The notes: generated from the letters alone by a model not told the origin. A stretch of DNA of 64,000 bases from an uncultured Lachnospiraceae bacterium (GCA_947593655.1 CANQDS010000001.1:67081-131080); one strand, 5' to 3'. Counted from the first letter of the stretch, positions 10,715-21,463 are shown. Translations and numbers: made by a program.

Positions 10715-11491
10715 TCAGCAATTTAAGCACGCGAGGGCCGCTTCCAGCAGTTCCTCCGAAAAGACGGCCGCTCCCGGCATCTCCGCCACACTGTCCCCGG
10801 CCGGAAAATGCTCTTTAAAGCCGTGCGGCGCAAACCCGCGGTCCGCTTCTTCCAGCATGGAACAGTCAAAGGCACTGTCCCCCGCCGCCCATACCTGTTC
10901 GGCGCCGGTATACTGCCGGAACCGCCGGAGCGCATTCCCCTTGCTCAGCGCCCGCGGCACGACATACACCTTATTGCCGTTATGAAAAACATCCGTTCCG
11001 GAATCGCCCAGTTCCCGCCGCAGTTCTTCCGTTACCGACTCCGGGCATCTGCATTTCGTAAACAAAAACAGCTCCCCGATCCACCTTAATTCAAATTCCC
11101 GCCGCGGATCTGCTTTTAAGAACCGCTTCGCCTCTTCGATCTGCCTCCTGCTGCCGTCCGCCAGTTCCCGCGATTTTTGATACCACGCATCATCGGAAAC
11201 ACCGTCTTTTAACAGCACTCCCCCGTTGCACACAAGCGCGTAGCGGATGCTTCCGATCCCCAGGCGGATTCTCTGGTACTGCTCCCTTGTCCGCGTCGAA
11301 GTCAAGACCAGCAGCGATTTCCTGCTGACTTCCTTCAAAAGCCGGTATGTTTTTTCGGTGATAAAAGAAACTTCCCGCCCCTGATAAATTTCAACATTTC
11401 TTTTCTCCGGCCCGATATCATGCTTATAGGAATAGATCAGGGTGTTGTCCAGATCCATGTGGAAAACAATCATAACTCCCCCATTGTGCAT
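10715..11491 (-). CDS. HAD-family hydrolase (Ter-associated)
   Basis: HMDLDNTLIYSYKHDIG; AAGDSAFDCSMLEEAD; adjacent to terD genes. Confidence 0.85.
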   Translation of the reverse strand: MHNGGVMIVFHMDLDNTLIYSYKHDIGPEKRNVEIYQGREVSFITEKTYRLLKEVSRKSLLVLTSTRTREQYQRIRLGIGSIRYALVCNGGVLLKDGVSDDAWYQKSRELADGSRRQIEEAKRFLKADPRREFELRWIGELFLFTKCRCPESVTEELRRELGDSGTDVFHNGNKVYVVPRALSKGNALRRFRQYTGAEQVWAAGDSAFDCSMLEEADRGFAPHGFKEHFPAGDSVAEMPGAAVFSEELLEAALACLNC

Positions 11492-11544
11492 CTTTCCTCA
11501 TGCAAAAAGTGTGGCACGATCCGCACCACACTCTGCTTCTGCCT

Positions 11545-12132
11545 TTAAACGAAGCGGTTGCACACTTCGATCAATCCCGGATCCGTCGTTCCCTGGCCCA
11601 TCGCATTGAATTTCCATTCGCCGTTGTGCCGGTACACTTCTCCGAAGATCATTGCCGTCATTCCGGAATAATCCTCAGTCAGATTATATTTGCACATTTC
11701 ATTATTGTTTCTGGTATCCACCAGCCGGATGAACGCATTCTGGATCATTCCGAAATTCTGCCCGCGCTCTACCGCCTGATAAATATTGACCACAATCACG
11801 ATCCGGTCATATTCCGCCGGAACCCTGGCCAGATCGATCAGGATCTGCTCGTCGTCGCCGTCTCCGGCTCCGGTCAGGTTGTCCCCCAGATGGGTAACGG
11901 TTCCCGACTTATGCTGGAGATTTCCAAAATAGACAATATCCCCTTTGTCCATCAGTCTGCCGCTTTTCAGCAGGATTGCCGATGCATCGCAATCGATCGG
12001 CTTCGGTTTCGGCGCGAAAAATCCTTTCGACCGCTTTACCTCATCCCAGCCCAGACCGACGACGATCTGCGACAGCCCGGCATTGTCCTTCGTCAGGCTT
12101 ACTTTCTGCCCTTTCTGTAAACTAACCGACAT
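11545..12132 (-). CDS. TerD family protein
   Basis: MSVSLQKGQKVSLTKDNAGLSQIVVGLGWDE; GDDEQILIDLARVP. Confidence 0.93.
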   Translation of the reverse strand: MSVSLQKGQKVSLTKDNAGLSQIVVGLGWDEVKRSKGFFAPKPKPIDCDASAILLKSGRLMDKGDIVYFGNLQHKSGTVTHLGDNLTGAGDGDDEQILIDLARVPAEYDRIVIVVNIYQAVERGQNFGMIQNAFIRLVDTRNNNEMCKYNLTEDYSGMTAMIFGEVYRHNGEWKFNAMGQGTTDPGLIEVCNRFV

Positions 12133-12146
12133 AAAAACATCCTCCT

Positions 12147-12728
12147 CTATTCCGCATTGATCCCGTAATGAGCGCACATCGCCGCCAGACCGCCCTGGAA
12201 TCCGCTTCCGATCGCATTAAATTTCCACTCGCCGCTGTGCCGGTACAGTTCTCCGACTACCACCGCCGTCTCGATCGAAAAATCCTCGCCCAGATCGTAA
12301 CGAACCAGTTCCTCCCCGGTCGTTCCGTCCACAATACGGATAAAGGAGTTTGCCACCTGGCCGAAATTCTGCCGTCTCTGCTCCGCCTCATAGATCGTAA
12401 CGGTAAACGCCACGCGCTCGATATTCGCCGGGATCTTAGACAGATCAACCTGAATCTGCTCGTCGTCGCCGTCGCCTTCTCCGGTCAGGTTATCGCCCAT
12501 ATGAATAACCGATTCGCTGCTGTGCTTCAGATTCCCGTAAAAAATAAATTCCTTCTCCGTCGGGCATTTCCCGTCTGCGCCGACCATAAACGCCGCTGCG
12601 TCCAGGTCAAAATCCGAACCGGAATCATAGGCATTGATGTCCCAGCCAAGCCCGACCATAATGCTCTTTAAGCCCGGATTTCCTTTCGTCAAGTCTACTT
12701 TCTGCCCTTTTGATAAATTAATCGGCAT
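12147..12728 (-). CDS. terD: TerD family protein
   Basis: [48 protein letters not shown]. Confidence 0.95.
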   Translation of the reverse strand: MPINLSKGQKVDLTKGNPGLKSIMVGLGWDINAYDSGSDFDLDAAAFMVGADGKCPTEKEFIFYGNLKHSSESVIHMGDNLTGEGDGDDEQIQVDLSKIPANIERVAFTVTIYEAEQRRQNFGQVANSFIRIVDGTTGEELVRYDLGEDFSIETAVVVGELYRHSGEWKFNAIGSGFQGGLAAMCAHYGINAE

Positions 12729-12791
12729 AAATCCATCCTCCCTTGAAATTGTTACTTGAAATTGTTATAAGATAAAAAGCATATGCCTTAT

Positions 12792-13955
12792 CTACTGTTG
12801 CGTTCTTCCGCCGGCGCCCTGGAATTCTTTAAAAAATTCCTCCTTGATTGCTTCCAGCCTTGCCTGATCCTCGAGGCGTTTCTTTCTGGCGTCCTCCTGA
12901 ATCCTCTTTGTCTCGTCAATGCCGTTCATAATGGTCCGCCATGTTGTTTCCAGCGTTTCGATCTGGATCGAGCTTCCGGATGCAAGCCTTGCCGTCATCT
13001 GGGAAGTCTCTACCGTATTCTTTGCATTTTTCACCAGCATCTCGTTCGTCTTTTTATCCAGTTCCGCAAGCGACTCCGCCTGAAGCTTCTGGCGTTTCAG
13101 CATGATCGCCTGCGCGAGCGCCTGCTTAAAGACCGGCAGCGTCACGATAAATGCCGAGTTGATCTTGCGCACCAGATTGTAGTTGCTGAATTCCATTGTT
13201 TTGATCATCGGAATGGACTGCATGGCAACATTCTCCGCCATCCGAAGATCCTGCGTCCGCTGTTCCATCATGGTAAGCGCCTGATTTAAGCCGGTCAGCT
13301 CAAACTGGATGGAAGTATCTCCCGTGCTTTCCATATCCGCCTGCCGCTTCGCGATATATTCCTCGATCTCCCGGCACGCCTGTTCCCCGGCCAGAATATA
13401 TTTGACCAGTTCGTGGTAATAATTCACGTTTGCATCAAACATCTGATCCAGATTATGATTCGCCGTTTTGATCTCCGATTCATACTGCCGGAGCTGGACG
13501 TAGATCTTGTCCACTTCTTCGCCCATCGTATGGTATTTGGCAAGGATCTTATCCAGCTGTTTCTTTAGATTGCCGAATAATTTCCCGAATAGCCCCGGCT
13601 CCTCTTTAATCTCCTCGATATCAAACTTGCTCATGACTTTCGCCAAGGTATTCAGCAGTTCGCTGGTATCCTCGAGCTGTGACATATTCATGTTGTTTAA
13701 AACAACATCAGAGGCTTTGGAAACCTCCTGCGCCGCTTCTGCACCGAAAGAAACGATCGTGTCCATATTGTCGATCTCAATGGTGCTTACGATCCGGTCG
13801 ATCTCCTGCGAATTGACCAGTTCCGCGTCCATCTTCCGGCGGTCTTCCACAATGTCATACGGTTCCACAACCGCAATCTCGTTTTTTCCTTCCGCCGGCG
13901 CATCCGCTGCACTGTTCTGAGCCGGCACTCTGCTAAAATCCAGTCCCATCATCAA
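12792..13955 (-). CDS. telA: Toxic anion resistance protein TelA
   Basis: Coiled helical TelA-like reading; MIKTMEFSNYNLVRKINSAFIVTLPVFKQAL; Ter context. Confidence 0.9.
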   Translation of the reverse strand: MMMGLDFSRVPAQNSAADAPAEGKNEIAVVEPYDIVEDRRKMDAELVNSQEIDRIVSTIEIDNMDTIVSFGAEAAQEVSKASDVVLNNMNMSQLEDTSELLNTLAKVMSKFDIEEIKEEPGLFGKLFGNLKKQLDKILAKYHTMGEEVDKIYVQLRQYESEIKTANHNLDQMFDANVNYYHELVKYILAGEQACREIEEYIAKRQADMESTGDTSIQFELTGLNQALTMMEQRTQDLRMAENVAMQSIPMIKTMEFSNYNLVRKINSAFIVTLPVFKQALAQAIMLKRQKLQAESLAELDKKTNEMLVKNAKNTVETSQMTARLASGSSIQIETLETTWRTIMNGIDETKRIQEDARKKRLEDQARLEAIKEEFFKEFQGAGGRTQQ

Positions 13956-16201
13956 TTACCTCTCTTAAAAATTTTATCCCGCCATCTCGTGCGCCCCAAT
14001 GGAATCCTCGCAAGATCCGGCACGGTAAGATCGTAAAGATAGGAGCCGGTCTGATGCTCTTCCATAATGTCTCTGTTATAATATTTCTCAACGCTCTGAT
14101 ATCCGGTCGGCACAAACAGCAGGATATCAAAACCGATCAGGTTCAAAAAAGCAAGCAGGATGGCATCTTCCAAAGAACTCATAGTCTCCGTCGGATTGAC
14201 ATAGACCAGCTTGGGATTCTTCTTCGTAAAATCAAATTTCTGAATCAGACGCACGAACACTTTCGGCAGATTCAGCGCCACGGCCGTGACCGTATATTCC
14301 GTTCCGTTTTCATAGGTTCCCCGGATCAGCCGCTGGTCGAGCATTAACTGCAGTTTATCCAGAATATGATCCTGCTTTTCTTCTTTCAGAAGCGCATAAG
14401 GAAAATCCGGATGGTTCTTGATCCTGCTTTTCTGCACTTTCCCGTTCTTTAAGAATTCCACCGCATGTCTTCGCATCGGATTCTCCGCATCATGATCCAG
14501 ATAAGGGATCGTATGGATAAAAACCGTATCCGCCGTAAGCAGTTCCCGGATGGAAGCCCAGTATTCCGGAATGGCTCCGTTCTTCACTCCGGACACTTTG
14601 GTAAAGATCACCGGAAGGCTCACGGTCCGCCCTTCGGTGGAAAATCCCGGACGGTATTTTAATTCCTGATCCCACAGGATACGGATCTCCTCATACATCG
14701 TCCGCAGAGTCAGCGCATCGGCCTTTGCATACTGCTGGTTCCGGTACATGCCGGAATCCTCATACATCAGGGAATCCAGTTCCCGCTCCGCGTGATAGGC
14801 CGCCGTTCCAAGCTGAAGCTGCGAACGCTCTTCCGGATAGCGGTCCAGTTCGAGCGAATCCGGATAGCGGATCTCATACAGCAGCGGATCGCTTAAGCAG
14901 CATTTCCGGTTCTGATCCGGGCACAGGATCAGAACATCCAGCGGCAGTCTCGCCAGGAAACGGAGAAACAGCGCTTCGCTTTCCGTCCGGCAACCGCCCA
15001 GAAAAATAAAACACCCGATTTCCGGCATTTTCCAGCCGGAAAACAGCCGGGGCTGATAGCGTTTCAGCCAGCAGAGCAGATAGACCGCCTGATTGGTCAG
15101 CCTGTTTCGATTGCCGCCGCAGGCTTTCTCCTCTTCTAACATGATATCAATAAACGCCTGATGCATGATCTTCTGCAGTTCGAGATTAGCAGGATACCGG
15201 ATATTGGAGCTTAAGTCCCAAAGCATCGTATCCGCGTCCGGATACTGCCCGCGCCGGATTGCGGCTATCTCTTCCGGCTCCGGCTTCGGCACCGCTTCAT
15301 TCACGATCACAACGTCTCGCCCGGCATGTTTCAGTTCCTCCTGAAACCGGTATAATTCATTGGCGTATGTCAGCTTATCCTCTGCGCCGCAGATGCGGCA
15401 GAAACAGTTATAATAAAATCCCAGATCCGTTCCCCGCGCCGCCGGTTCCATCCGGAAATCTTCCAGTCCTTTGCCCTTGATCCATGCATTGGTGCAGTTC
15501 CGAAACGACGGCCTTGCCCCGTACATGCGGTCCTTCTGGAGCTGTTCCTCCTGCTCTTTTCGGATCTTCTTTAAAGAAAAATCCGCGGGGAACGCTGTAA
15601 GGCCGTCCATCGGATAATCCTCAAACACCGGAGAAGCCGGCGCTTTGAGCTCCTGCAGCAATACAATGTCGCAGCCGGTATCCGCCAGAATGGATAAAAG
15701 CATCAGCTCATATTTCCCGATCTCCCCTTCATATAAGATCTTGGGAAGGCGGTTCTCGCCGAGCTGATTGATGATCCGTTCAAATTTATAATAAAGCCAG
15801 CACATAAACTTGATATATGCATTCTTCAGCATGGCTTCTGTCTTGCCCGCTTTCCGCAGGGCTTCCAGCGTATCGTATACCGATACCGCCATATTCTGCC
15901 TCTGGGCATCCTTCATGCGCGGCAGCCACTTCTTCAGGGCGTCGGAAAAAAATCCCACGCTCATCTGAAAATCCGCTCCCATAATCTCACTGTAGTAGGA
16001 AAGCTGTTTCTCATCGGGATTCGGAAGCCTGTTTTCGATGACTACTCCGTTCTTTCTCGCCGCATCATAATATCCGGCGATGAATTTCGCGATCTCGTCA
16101 GAATAGCCGCCGATCCTGTAAAAATAAATTCCCCTGCCTGTCCTGTTATTCAAATCTGTGAAATAATCGTCCAAATTCCGGAGCTTTATATGTTCAAGCA
16201 T
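13952..16201 (-). CDS. YceG-like (YceG_bac) protein of Ter locus
   Basis: MLEHIKLRNLDDYFTDLNNRTGRGIYFYRIGGY; two internal YceG-like segments; follows TelA. Confidence 0.8.
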   Translation of the reverse strand: MLEHIKLRNLDDYFTDLNNRTGRGIYFYRIGGYSDEIAKFIAGYYDAARKNGVVIENRLPNPDEKQLSYYSEIMGADFQMSVGFFSDALKKWLPRMKDAQRQNMAVSVYDTLEALRKAGKTEAMLKNAYIKFMCWLYYKFERIINQLGENRLPKILYEGEIGKYELMLLSILADTGCDIVLLQELKAPASPVFEDYPMDGLTAFPADFSLKKIRKEQEEQLQKDRMYGARPSFRNCTNAWIKGKGLEDFRMEPAARGTDLGFYYNCFCRICGAEDKLTYANELYRFQEELKHAGRDVVIVNEAVPKPEPEEIAAIRRGQYPDADTMLWDLSSNIRYPANLELQKIMHQAFIDIMLEEEKACGGNRNRLTNQAVYLLCWLKRYQPRLFSGWKMPEIGCFIFLGGCRTESEALFLRFLARLPLDVLILCPDQNRKCCLSDPLLYEIRYPDSLELDRYPEERSQLQLGTAAYHAERELDSLMYEDSGMYRNQQYAKADALTLRTMYEEIRILWDQELKYRPGFSTEGRTVSLPVIFTKVSGVKNGAIPEYWASIRELLTADTVFIHTIPYLDHDAENPMRRHAVEFLKNGKVQKSRIKNHPDFPYALLKEEKQDHILDKLQLMLDQRLIRGTYENGTEYTVTAVALNLPKVFVRLIQKFDFTKKNPKLVYVNPTETMSSLEDAILLAFLNLIGFDILLFVPTGYQSVEKYYNRDIMEEHQTGSYLYDLTVPDLARIPLGRTRWRDKIFKRGN

Positions 16202-16264
16202 GGATCTCTTACCCTCAATCCCGTTTACACGCCATTTTACCATAAACAAACTGTATTTACAAGT

Positions 16265-17617
16265 TTAAAAGAACCCTCTGGCAAACATCCGGATGCTCTC
16301 ATAACCGACCGCCAGATTGATATTCTGGGCGTTGTCGATCCCCGCCGTGCTGATCCCGATGACCTCCCCCTGCATGTTCAAAACAGCCCCGCCGGAACTC
16401 CCGTGGGAGGTCGGCGCCGTAAACTGGATCATATCCACATCATCGATCTTCCGGAAACCGGATATGATCCCGTCCGAAACGGAATTAAACAGCCCCAGCG
16501 GACTTCCGATCGCGACCACCTTCTGCCCTCTGGCCAGTTTCTGCGATCCGCCGTAGATCGGTATGGGTGCTAAAACCCGGTCGATCCGCAATACCGCCAG
16601 ATCCTGGACGGGGTTATATTTGATCACTTCATCGGTCCGATAGATTTCCCCGTCGTCTTCAATCCGGACCGAATAAAAGCATCCTCCCCGGATCACATGG
16701 TAATTCGTAAGCAGATAGCCGTCCTTCCCGATCATAATTCCGGAACCCGTCGCAACCGGCTCGCCCTTGTCGTCGTGCACGGAGATCATTACGACAGAGG
16801 ACGCCAGAAGCGCCAGTTCTTCAAAGGACTTCTCCGGATTTTCCGCCGCCGGTTCCCGGGAAGGCGTTCTCCTTCCGGGATGCTCCGGGATCGTAAGTTT
16901 TACCGGTTCTTTCGCCGGAACCGGAACTTCCTCCACAGTTTTGACATACGGCGGAATTTCCGCCGTACCGTATTCCCCCAGCCGCAATTTGGCGGACAGT
17001 TCCATCAGCCTGCCGTCCGCCTGAAGATCCTTCCGGCTTTCGATCAAAAACACATCGCAGCCGATCAGCGTCAGCATATAATAAAACAGATACTCCTGAA
17101 CATTTACCACATTATCCGCCAGAACCTTGATGCAGGTCTGCTCTTTCCACAAAGGCAGAATCCCGCCGAACAGCGATTCCAGCCAGAACCATAATTTCAC
17201 GGTAAAATTCTTCTCCATCGACCGGGTGCAGCCAGCCTTTGTTTCCCGGTAACGGCCGACGGCTTCTTTTGACGCATCCGCCAGTACCTCAGCCAGCAGC
17301 GGATTGTTCCGGCAGCATTCCAGTTCCAGCCGTCCGCTTTCCTCCCATGCATCGCAGCTTTCAGAATAAGTTTTGACCGCTTCGGCGGATTCCAGCCTCG
17401 GAAGCTGTGTCACCCGCAGATAGAACTGCTGCCCGTTTCCAAAGGCGCGGTCCATCCGCCGGTCAAGCGCCAGAAGCTGCTCTCCGATATCCGCCGGTTC
17501 TCCAAGCCCCCTGATAAAATAGACATCTCTCTGGTTATGATGATAGCCGCCCCTGATATTCAAAAATGCATCTATGGAATGAATCTGCATGGCATTGTGC
17601 CTGTAAGAGATCTTCAT
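16265..17617 (-). CDS. Trypsin-like (S1/HtrA-type) serine peptidase with N-terminal YceG-like region
   Basis: C-term SGIMIGKDGYLLTNYHVI, DLAVLRID, HGSSGGAVLNMQGEVIGIS; N-term LFYYMLTLIGCDVFLIESRKDL resembles the YceG-like neighbour. Confidence 0.8.
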   Translation of the reverse strand: MKISYRHNAMQIHSIDAFLNIRGGYHHNQRDVYFIRGLGEPADIGEQLLALDRRMDRAFGNGQQFYLRVTQLPRLESAEAVKTYSESCDAWEESGRLELECCRNNPLLAEVLADASKEAVGRYRETKAGCTRSMEKNFTVKLWFWLESLFGGILPLWKEQTCIKVLADNVVNVQEYLFYYMLTLIGCDVFLIESRKDLQADGRLMELSAKLRLGEYGTAEIPPYVKTVEEVPVPAKEPVKLTIPEHPGRRTPSREPAAENPEKSFEELALLASSVVMISVHDDKGEPVATGSGIMIGKDGYLLTNYHVIRGGCFYSVRIEDDGEIYRTDEVIKYNPVQDLAVLRIDRVLAPIPIYGGSQKLARGQKVVAIGSPLGLFNSVSDGIISGFRKIDDVDMIQFTAPTSHGSSGGAVLNMQGEVIGISTAGIDNAQNINLAVGYESIRMFARGFF

Positions 17618-17795
17618 CGTCCGTACCGCTCCCCCGTTTTCCTGTACTGGGGTTATTCTACCACACAATTTCTTTTTTTGCTATGATTTCCGCACCCGAT
17701 ATGCTACAATAGGTAACGATTTGTTACTGGCCAGCCAGAGAACGATCACAACGGTTTCACCATGCCGCAATACCTTGTAAGGGGAACAATAGAAA

Positions 17796-18788
17796 ATGAA
17801 AAATGATTTGATTTATTACAGCATCGGCGCACTGCTTTACTGCCCTGCCAATAAAAAGACGATCGCAGACTCCGTTATCCACGAGAAATTCGGGACAAAA
17901 TATTCCCTTGCGCTATGTCTGGAGGATACGATCAATGACGCTTTTGTTGCGGAGGCGGAACAGGATCTGATCCGGGCGCTGCAGCAGATTTCCGCCGCGC
18001 ATCAGACGCAGCCTTTTTTCCTGCCGAAGCTGTTTATCCGCGTCCGCAATCCACAGCAGATCTTAACGCTCCTTCATGCGGCCGGTCCGGCTTCATCCGT
18101 CATAACCGGTTTTATCATTCCGAAATTTTCTGCGGAAAATGCCGGATCCTATATCCAAAGCATCATAAAAGCCAACGAGCAGTCCGGGCGCAGGATCTAC
18201 ATGATGCCGATCTATGAAAGCGCCTCCATCATCGATCTGCGCACGCGCTATGAGCTTTTATACAGCCTGAAAGAACAACTGGATGCCATAGAAGACCTTG
18301 TTCTCAACATCCGCGTCGGCGGGAACGACCTGTGCCATATCTTCGGTTTCCGCAGGCATCCGGATGAATCCATCCACCGCATCCAGCCGATCGCCCGCAT
18401 CTTTTCCGATATCGTTACGGTATACGGAGCGGACTATCTCATATCCGGCCCGGTGTGGGAATATTATTCCGGCGCTTGCTGGAAAGACGGGCTGGCACGC
18501 GAGATCCGGGACGACCGGCTGTGCGGCTTCACCGGAAAAACCGTCATCCATCCCAGCCAGATCGCGGTCGTCAACGAGGGCTATCAGGTCTCGCAGGCCG
18601 ATTACCAAGATGCGAAGGCCATCTTAAACTGGGATCTTGATTCCGCCTCTTTTGTTTCCGGAAACCCGGCAAAGGAACGGATGAACGAATACAAAACCCA
18701 CAGCCGCTGGGCGCAGCGCACCCTGTTCCTTGCCGAAGCATACGGCATCAAAAACAGCGGGAGCGATCCCCATTTCAGACAGTTATGA
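17796..18788 (+). CDS. HpcH/HpaI aldolase/citrate lyase-like (C-C bond lyase, TIM barrel) of Ter biosynthetic module
   Basis: YCPANKKTIADSVI, SLALCLEDTINDAF, FTGKTVIHPSQIAVVNEGYQVS. Confidence 0.88.
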   Translation: MKNDLIYYSIGALLYCPANKKTIADSVIHEKFGTKYSLALCLEDTINDAFVAEAEQDLIRALQQISAAHQTQPFFLPKLFIRVRNPQQILTLLHAAGPASSVITGFIIPKFSAENAGSYIQSIIKANEQSGRRIYMMPIYESASIIDLRTRYELLYSLKEQLDAIEDLVLNIRVGGNDLCHIFGFRRHPDESIHRIQPIARIFSDIVTVYGADYLISGPVWEYYSGACWKDGLAREIRDDRLCGFTGKTVIHPSQIAVVNEGYQVSQADYQDAKAILNWDLDSASFVSGNPAKERMNEYKTHSRWAQRTLFLAEAYGIKNSGSDPHFRQL

Positions 18789-18810
18789 GCCGGACGCATC
18801 CGGCTCTTTT
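18787..18810 (+). terminator. Intrinsic terminator
   Basis: GAGCCGGA-CGCA-TCCGGCTC-TTTT. Confidence 0.8.
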
Positions 18811-19867
18811 ACATATCGGCGATCTTCTTAATGATCCCGCAGCATTTATAATGCTGCAAAGGATAGCTTTCAATCGGAACCTGTTTTTCTTCCGCCAGAC
18901 GGATCAGATGTTCCAGCTGCGGATCGTTCCGGCAGCGCCCGTCAAGCAGCACTTTCCACGGGATGCGCCGCAGCAGCACCCTGGTCGTTTCCCCGATTCC
19001 CGGCTTGATGAAATTGATATCTTCAATGCCGAACTCCGCGGCGACGGCACGGACTTCATCGATTCCTTTTCCGCATATCTGCCACTCGTCCGGTTTTTCG
19101 TCAAAACAAAACATTTCTTCGATCCGTTCGATAAATTCATAGGAACGGTCGGAATCTTTCAGTTCCCCGTAATAGACCGCTCCGTGGAAATCATTGCTCC
19201 CGATGATATCTTCCCGTAAAAACGTTCTGCTGACCAGTCCCGACACGGTGCAGTTTAAACAGGAACTCGGGATCAGGATGTCCTCATGCGTTCCGCACAG
19301 GGAAGTTTCATTCGCCGGATCCGCAAGAACCGCGATCTCTGGCGATACACCCGGATAAGCCGAAAGATCCTTCTTAAGTTCCGTTAAGATCGCGCCTTTC
19401 CCGATCCAGCCGTCCACAAACAAGAGCCGCCCCGCCTCATAACGTTCCAGCAGATACTTCATGGCGTTATGGTCGATCCCCCTGTCCCGGATAATGGAGA
19501 TCGAATAGTGCGGGATCTGAATCCGGTATTTCCGCTGGATATAATGCTTCAGCAGGATCCCGACCGGGGTTCCCGCCCTCGCAAGCGAAACCAGCACCGC
19601 ATCGCTGCCTTTTTCCCGGATGATCCGATCCGCCAGGATTCCGACGGCACGGGCCGTTGGACGCGCGTACCGCTCCAGCGCCTCTTGATAAGCCTGCATG
19701 TATTTTTCGGTCGGAACATACTCGACCGGGAGCATTTCACTGTAATGCCTGCCGGACTGGATCAGGCGCTCCCTTTCTTCCGCCGTCTGCGGCTGCACCA
19801 GCCCGGTAATATCCTTCAGCAGAAAAATCACGTCCTCGTTTCGATAAGAAGTTCTCATGGCTCCCAC
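18809..19867 (-). CDS. StiP/PRTase_1 family protein with C-terminal PELOTA-like segment
   Basis: RSGRHYSEMLPVEYVPTEKYMQAYQEAL; VLVSLARAGTPVGILLKHYIQ; LFVDGWIGKGAI; C-term VPIESYPLQHYKCCGIIKKIADM. Confidence 0.85.
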   Translation of the reverse strand: MGAMRTSYRNEDVIFLLKDITGLVQPQTAEERERLIQSGRHYSEMLPVEYVPTEKYMQAYQEALERYARPTARAVGILADRIIREKGSDAVLVSLARAGTPVGILLKHYIQRKYRIQIPHYSISIIRDRGIDHNAMKYLLERYEAGRLLFVDGWIGKGAILTELKKDLSAYPGVSPEIAVLADPANETSLCGTHEDILIPSSCLNCTVSGLVSRTFLREDIIGSNDFHGAVYYGELKDSDRSYEFIERIEEMFCFDEKPDEWQICGKGIDEVRAVAAEFGIEDINFIKPGIGETTRVLLRRIPWKVLLDGRCRNDPQLEHLIRLAEEKQVPIESYPLQHYKCCGIIKKIADM

Positions 19868-21462
19868 CTGACAAATAAAAGGCTCCGGTTCTTCGTGCGC
19901 AATGCATGGAGCAAAGAATTGCGCCCCGCATCTGCGCCATCTGCATCTGCGGCATCCGTGATCACAACAACCGCGTCATATTCCGCAATATCATAAAGAA
20001 ATGTGATCCGGTCCGCATCGTAACAGCTTCTTAACTCATAACGACAGTGCAGAGGATACGTTTCACCGGCGCTGACCTCGATCGGGCTGCGCGTTGTAGA
20101 GTGGCATCTTACTTCGCACCCCAGTTCTTCGATCCTTCTTCCTACATACAGAGACGGATACATGCACTCCTCCGTGCCGACCAGAAGAACCCGGCCGCCC
20201 TCCGGCGCCTCCCATTGTTTCCGGAGGTTTTCCCACAATTTCCGGCAGGCTTTTTCATACTCTGCGGCGTTTACCAGCCGCCGCGGATCAAGCGCTCCCC
20301 GGATTCGGATTTCCTGCACAGCCTCCGCCGCGGAAACATCGCAGGGAATATAAGTTCCATCCGCGTCATACCGCATAGCCCGTTTGTTGTACCCCGCATG
20401 ATCTGTCTTGAGCAGATAGTGGAGCAAGATCCCGTTTTCTTCATACCGGTCCAGATGTTCCTGCGTCATCCCGTTTAACAGGGACGCGGCCGCGTACTGC
20501 ACCCGCGCCGACGGATAGGTTTTCCGCAATAATCGAACGATATTTAAGATCGTCTTTCCTGTCGTAATCTCATCTTCCATGAAAACGATCCGGTCGATCC
20601 GTTCCATTTCCGAATCCAGATCATTTTTTACGAGTTTCTGCTCGGACGCATGGCTGTGTTCTTCGGAAAAAAACAGATACTCCGCCCCGTCCACATGCTC
20701 TCTGGTCGTCTGAATGTAATCCGCTCCGAGAAAAACCGCCGCCTGTGCGCCGATCGCGGTCGCCGTTTCCGCAAACCCGATCAGCAGCAGACGCTCGTTC
20801 CCGTACGCGTTCTGCACCAGTTCCGCCAGACGCGAAAACAGTCCAATCGCCTGTCCCGGCGCCGCCGGAATATGCTTTCCCTGCAGCGGATTGACCACCA
20901 GATAATTCCTTTTTACATTCTTCTCCCGCCGGGCAATTTTGACCAGCATTTCCTCCGTAAGATCGTTGTCCAGCACATATTCATAGACAAAATCATCCAT
21001 AAAAAATCCGTTCCCGATATCGTTTTTCTCTTCCCGTATCTTCCGGAAATGCAGCTTTTCATAGGCATATCTGGCATCGTTATTCCTGTTTACATTAAGG
21101 GTGACGGACTTCGCCCCCGCTTTCTGCGCCTCGTTTAACACAAAGTCCATCATCTGCCGGGAAAGACCTTTTCCCCTCTGCGTTTTCAGCAGATAGAATT
21201 TACTGAGGTAAAGTTCCGTTCCCCGCATATAAAACGCCAGAAACCCCAGCCGCTCCCCGTGATCTCCGCAGACAAAATAATAACGGTAACCGTGGTCAAG
21301 CTGTTCCTGTATCGCAGAAACAGACTGGTATTTCTGGATCATATAATCGTTCTGGGCGCTTCCGATGATCGGATCAAAATGCTCTTTGACGATCGAAGAG
21401 GCCAGTGCAGACAGCTCTCTGACTGCACCGGCATCACGATCTGAAATCCTGATAAATTTCAT
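19855..21462 (-). CDS. GNAT acetyltransferase fused to PRTase_2 and TRSP-like domains
   Basis: N-term GNAT (YLLKTQRGKGLSRQMMDFVLNEAQKAG), then RNYLVVNPLQGKHIPAAPGQA...FMEDEITTGKTILNIV PRTase, then VLLVGTEECMYPSLYVGRRIEE TRSP-like. Confidence 0.82.
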   Translation of the reverse strand: MKFIRISDRDAGAVRELSALASSIVKEHFDPIIGSAQNDYMIQKYQSVSAIQEQLDHGYRYYFVCGDHGERLGFLAFYMRGTELYLSKFYLLKTQRGKGLSRQMMDFVLNEAQKAGAKSVTLNVNRNNDARYAYEKLHFRKIREEKNDIGNGFFMDDFVYEYVLDNDLTEEMLVKIARREKNVKRNYLVVNPLQGKHIPAAPGQAIGLFSRLAELVQNAYGNERLLLIGFAETATAIGAQAAVFLGADYIQTTREHVDGAEYLFFSEEHSHASEQKLVKNDLDSEMERIDRIVFMEDEITTGKTILNIVRLLRKTYPSARVQYAAASLLNGMTQEHLDRYEENGILLHYLLKTDHAGYNKRAMRYDADGTYIPCDVSAAEAVQEIRIRGALDPRRLVNAAEYEKACRKLWENLRKQWEAPEGGRVLLVGTEECMYPSLYVGRRIEELGCEVRCHSTTRSPIEVSAGETYPLHCRYELRSCYDADRITFLYDIAEYDAVVVITDAADADGADAGRNSLLHALRTKNRSLLFVRWEP

Positions 21463-21463
21463 G

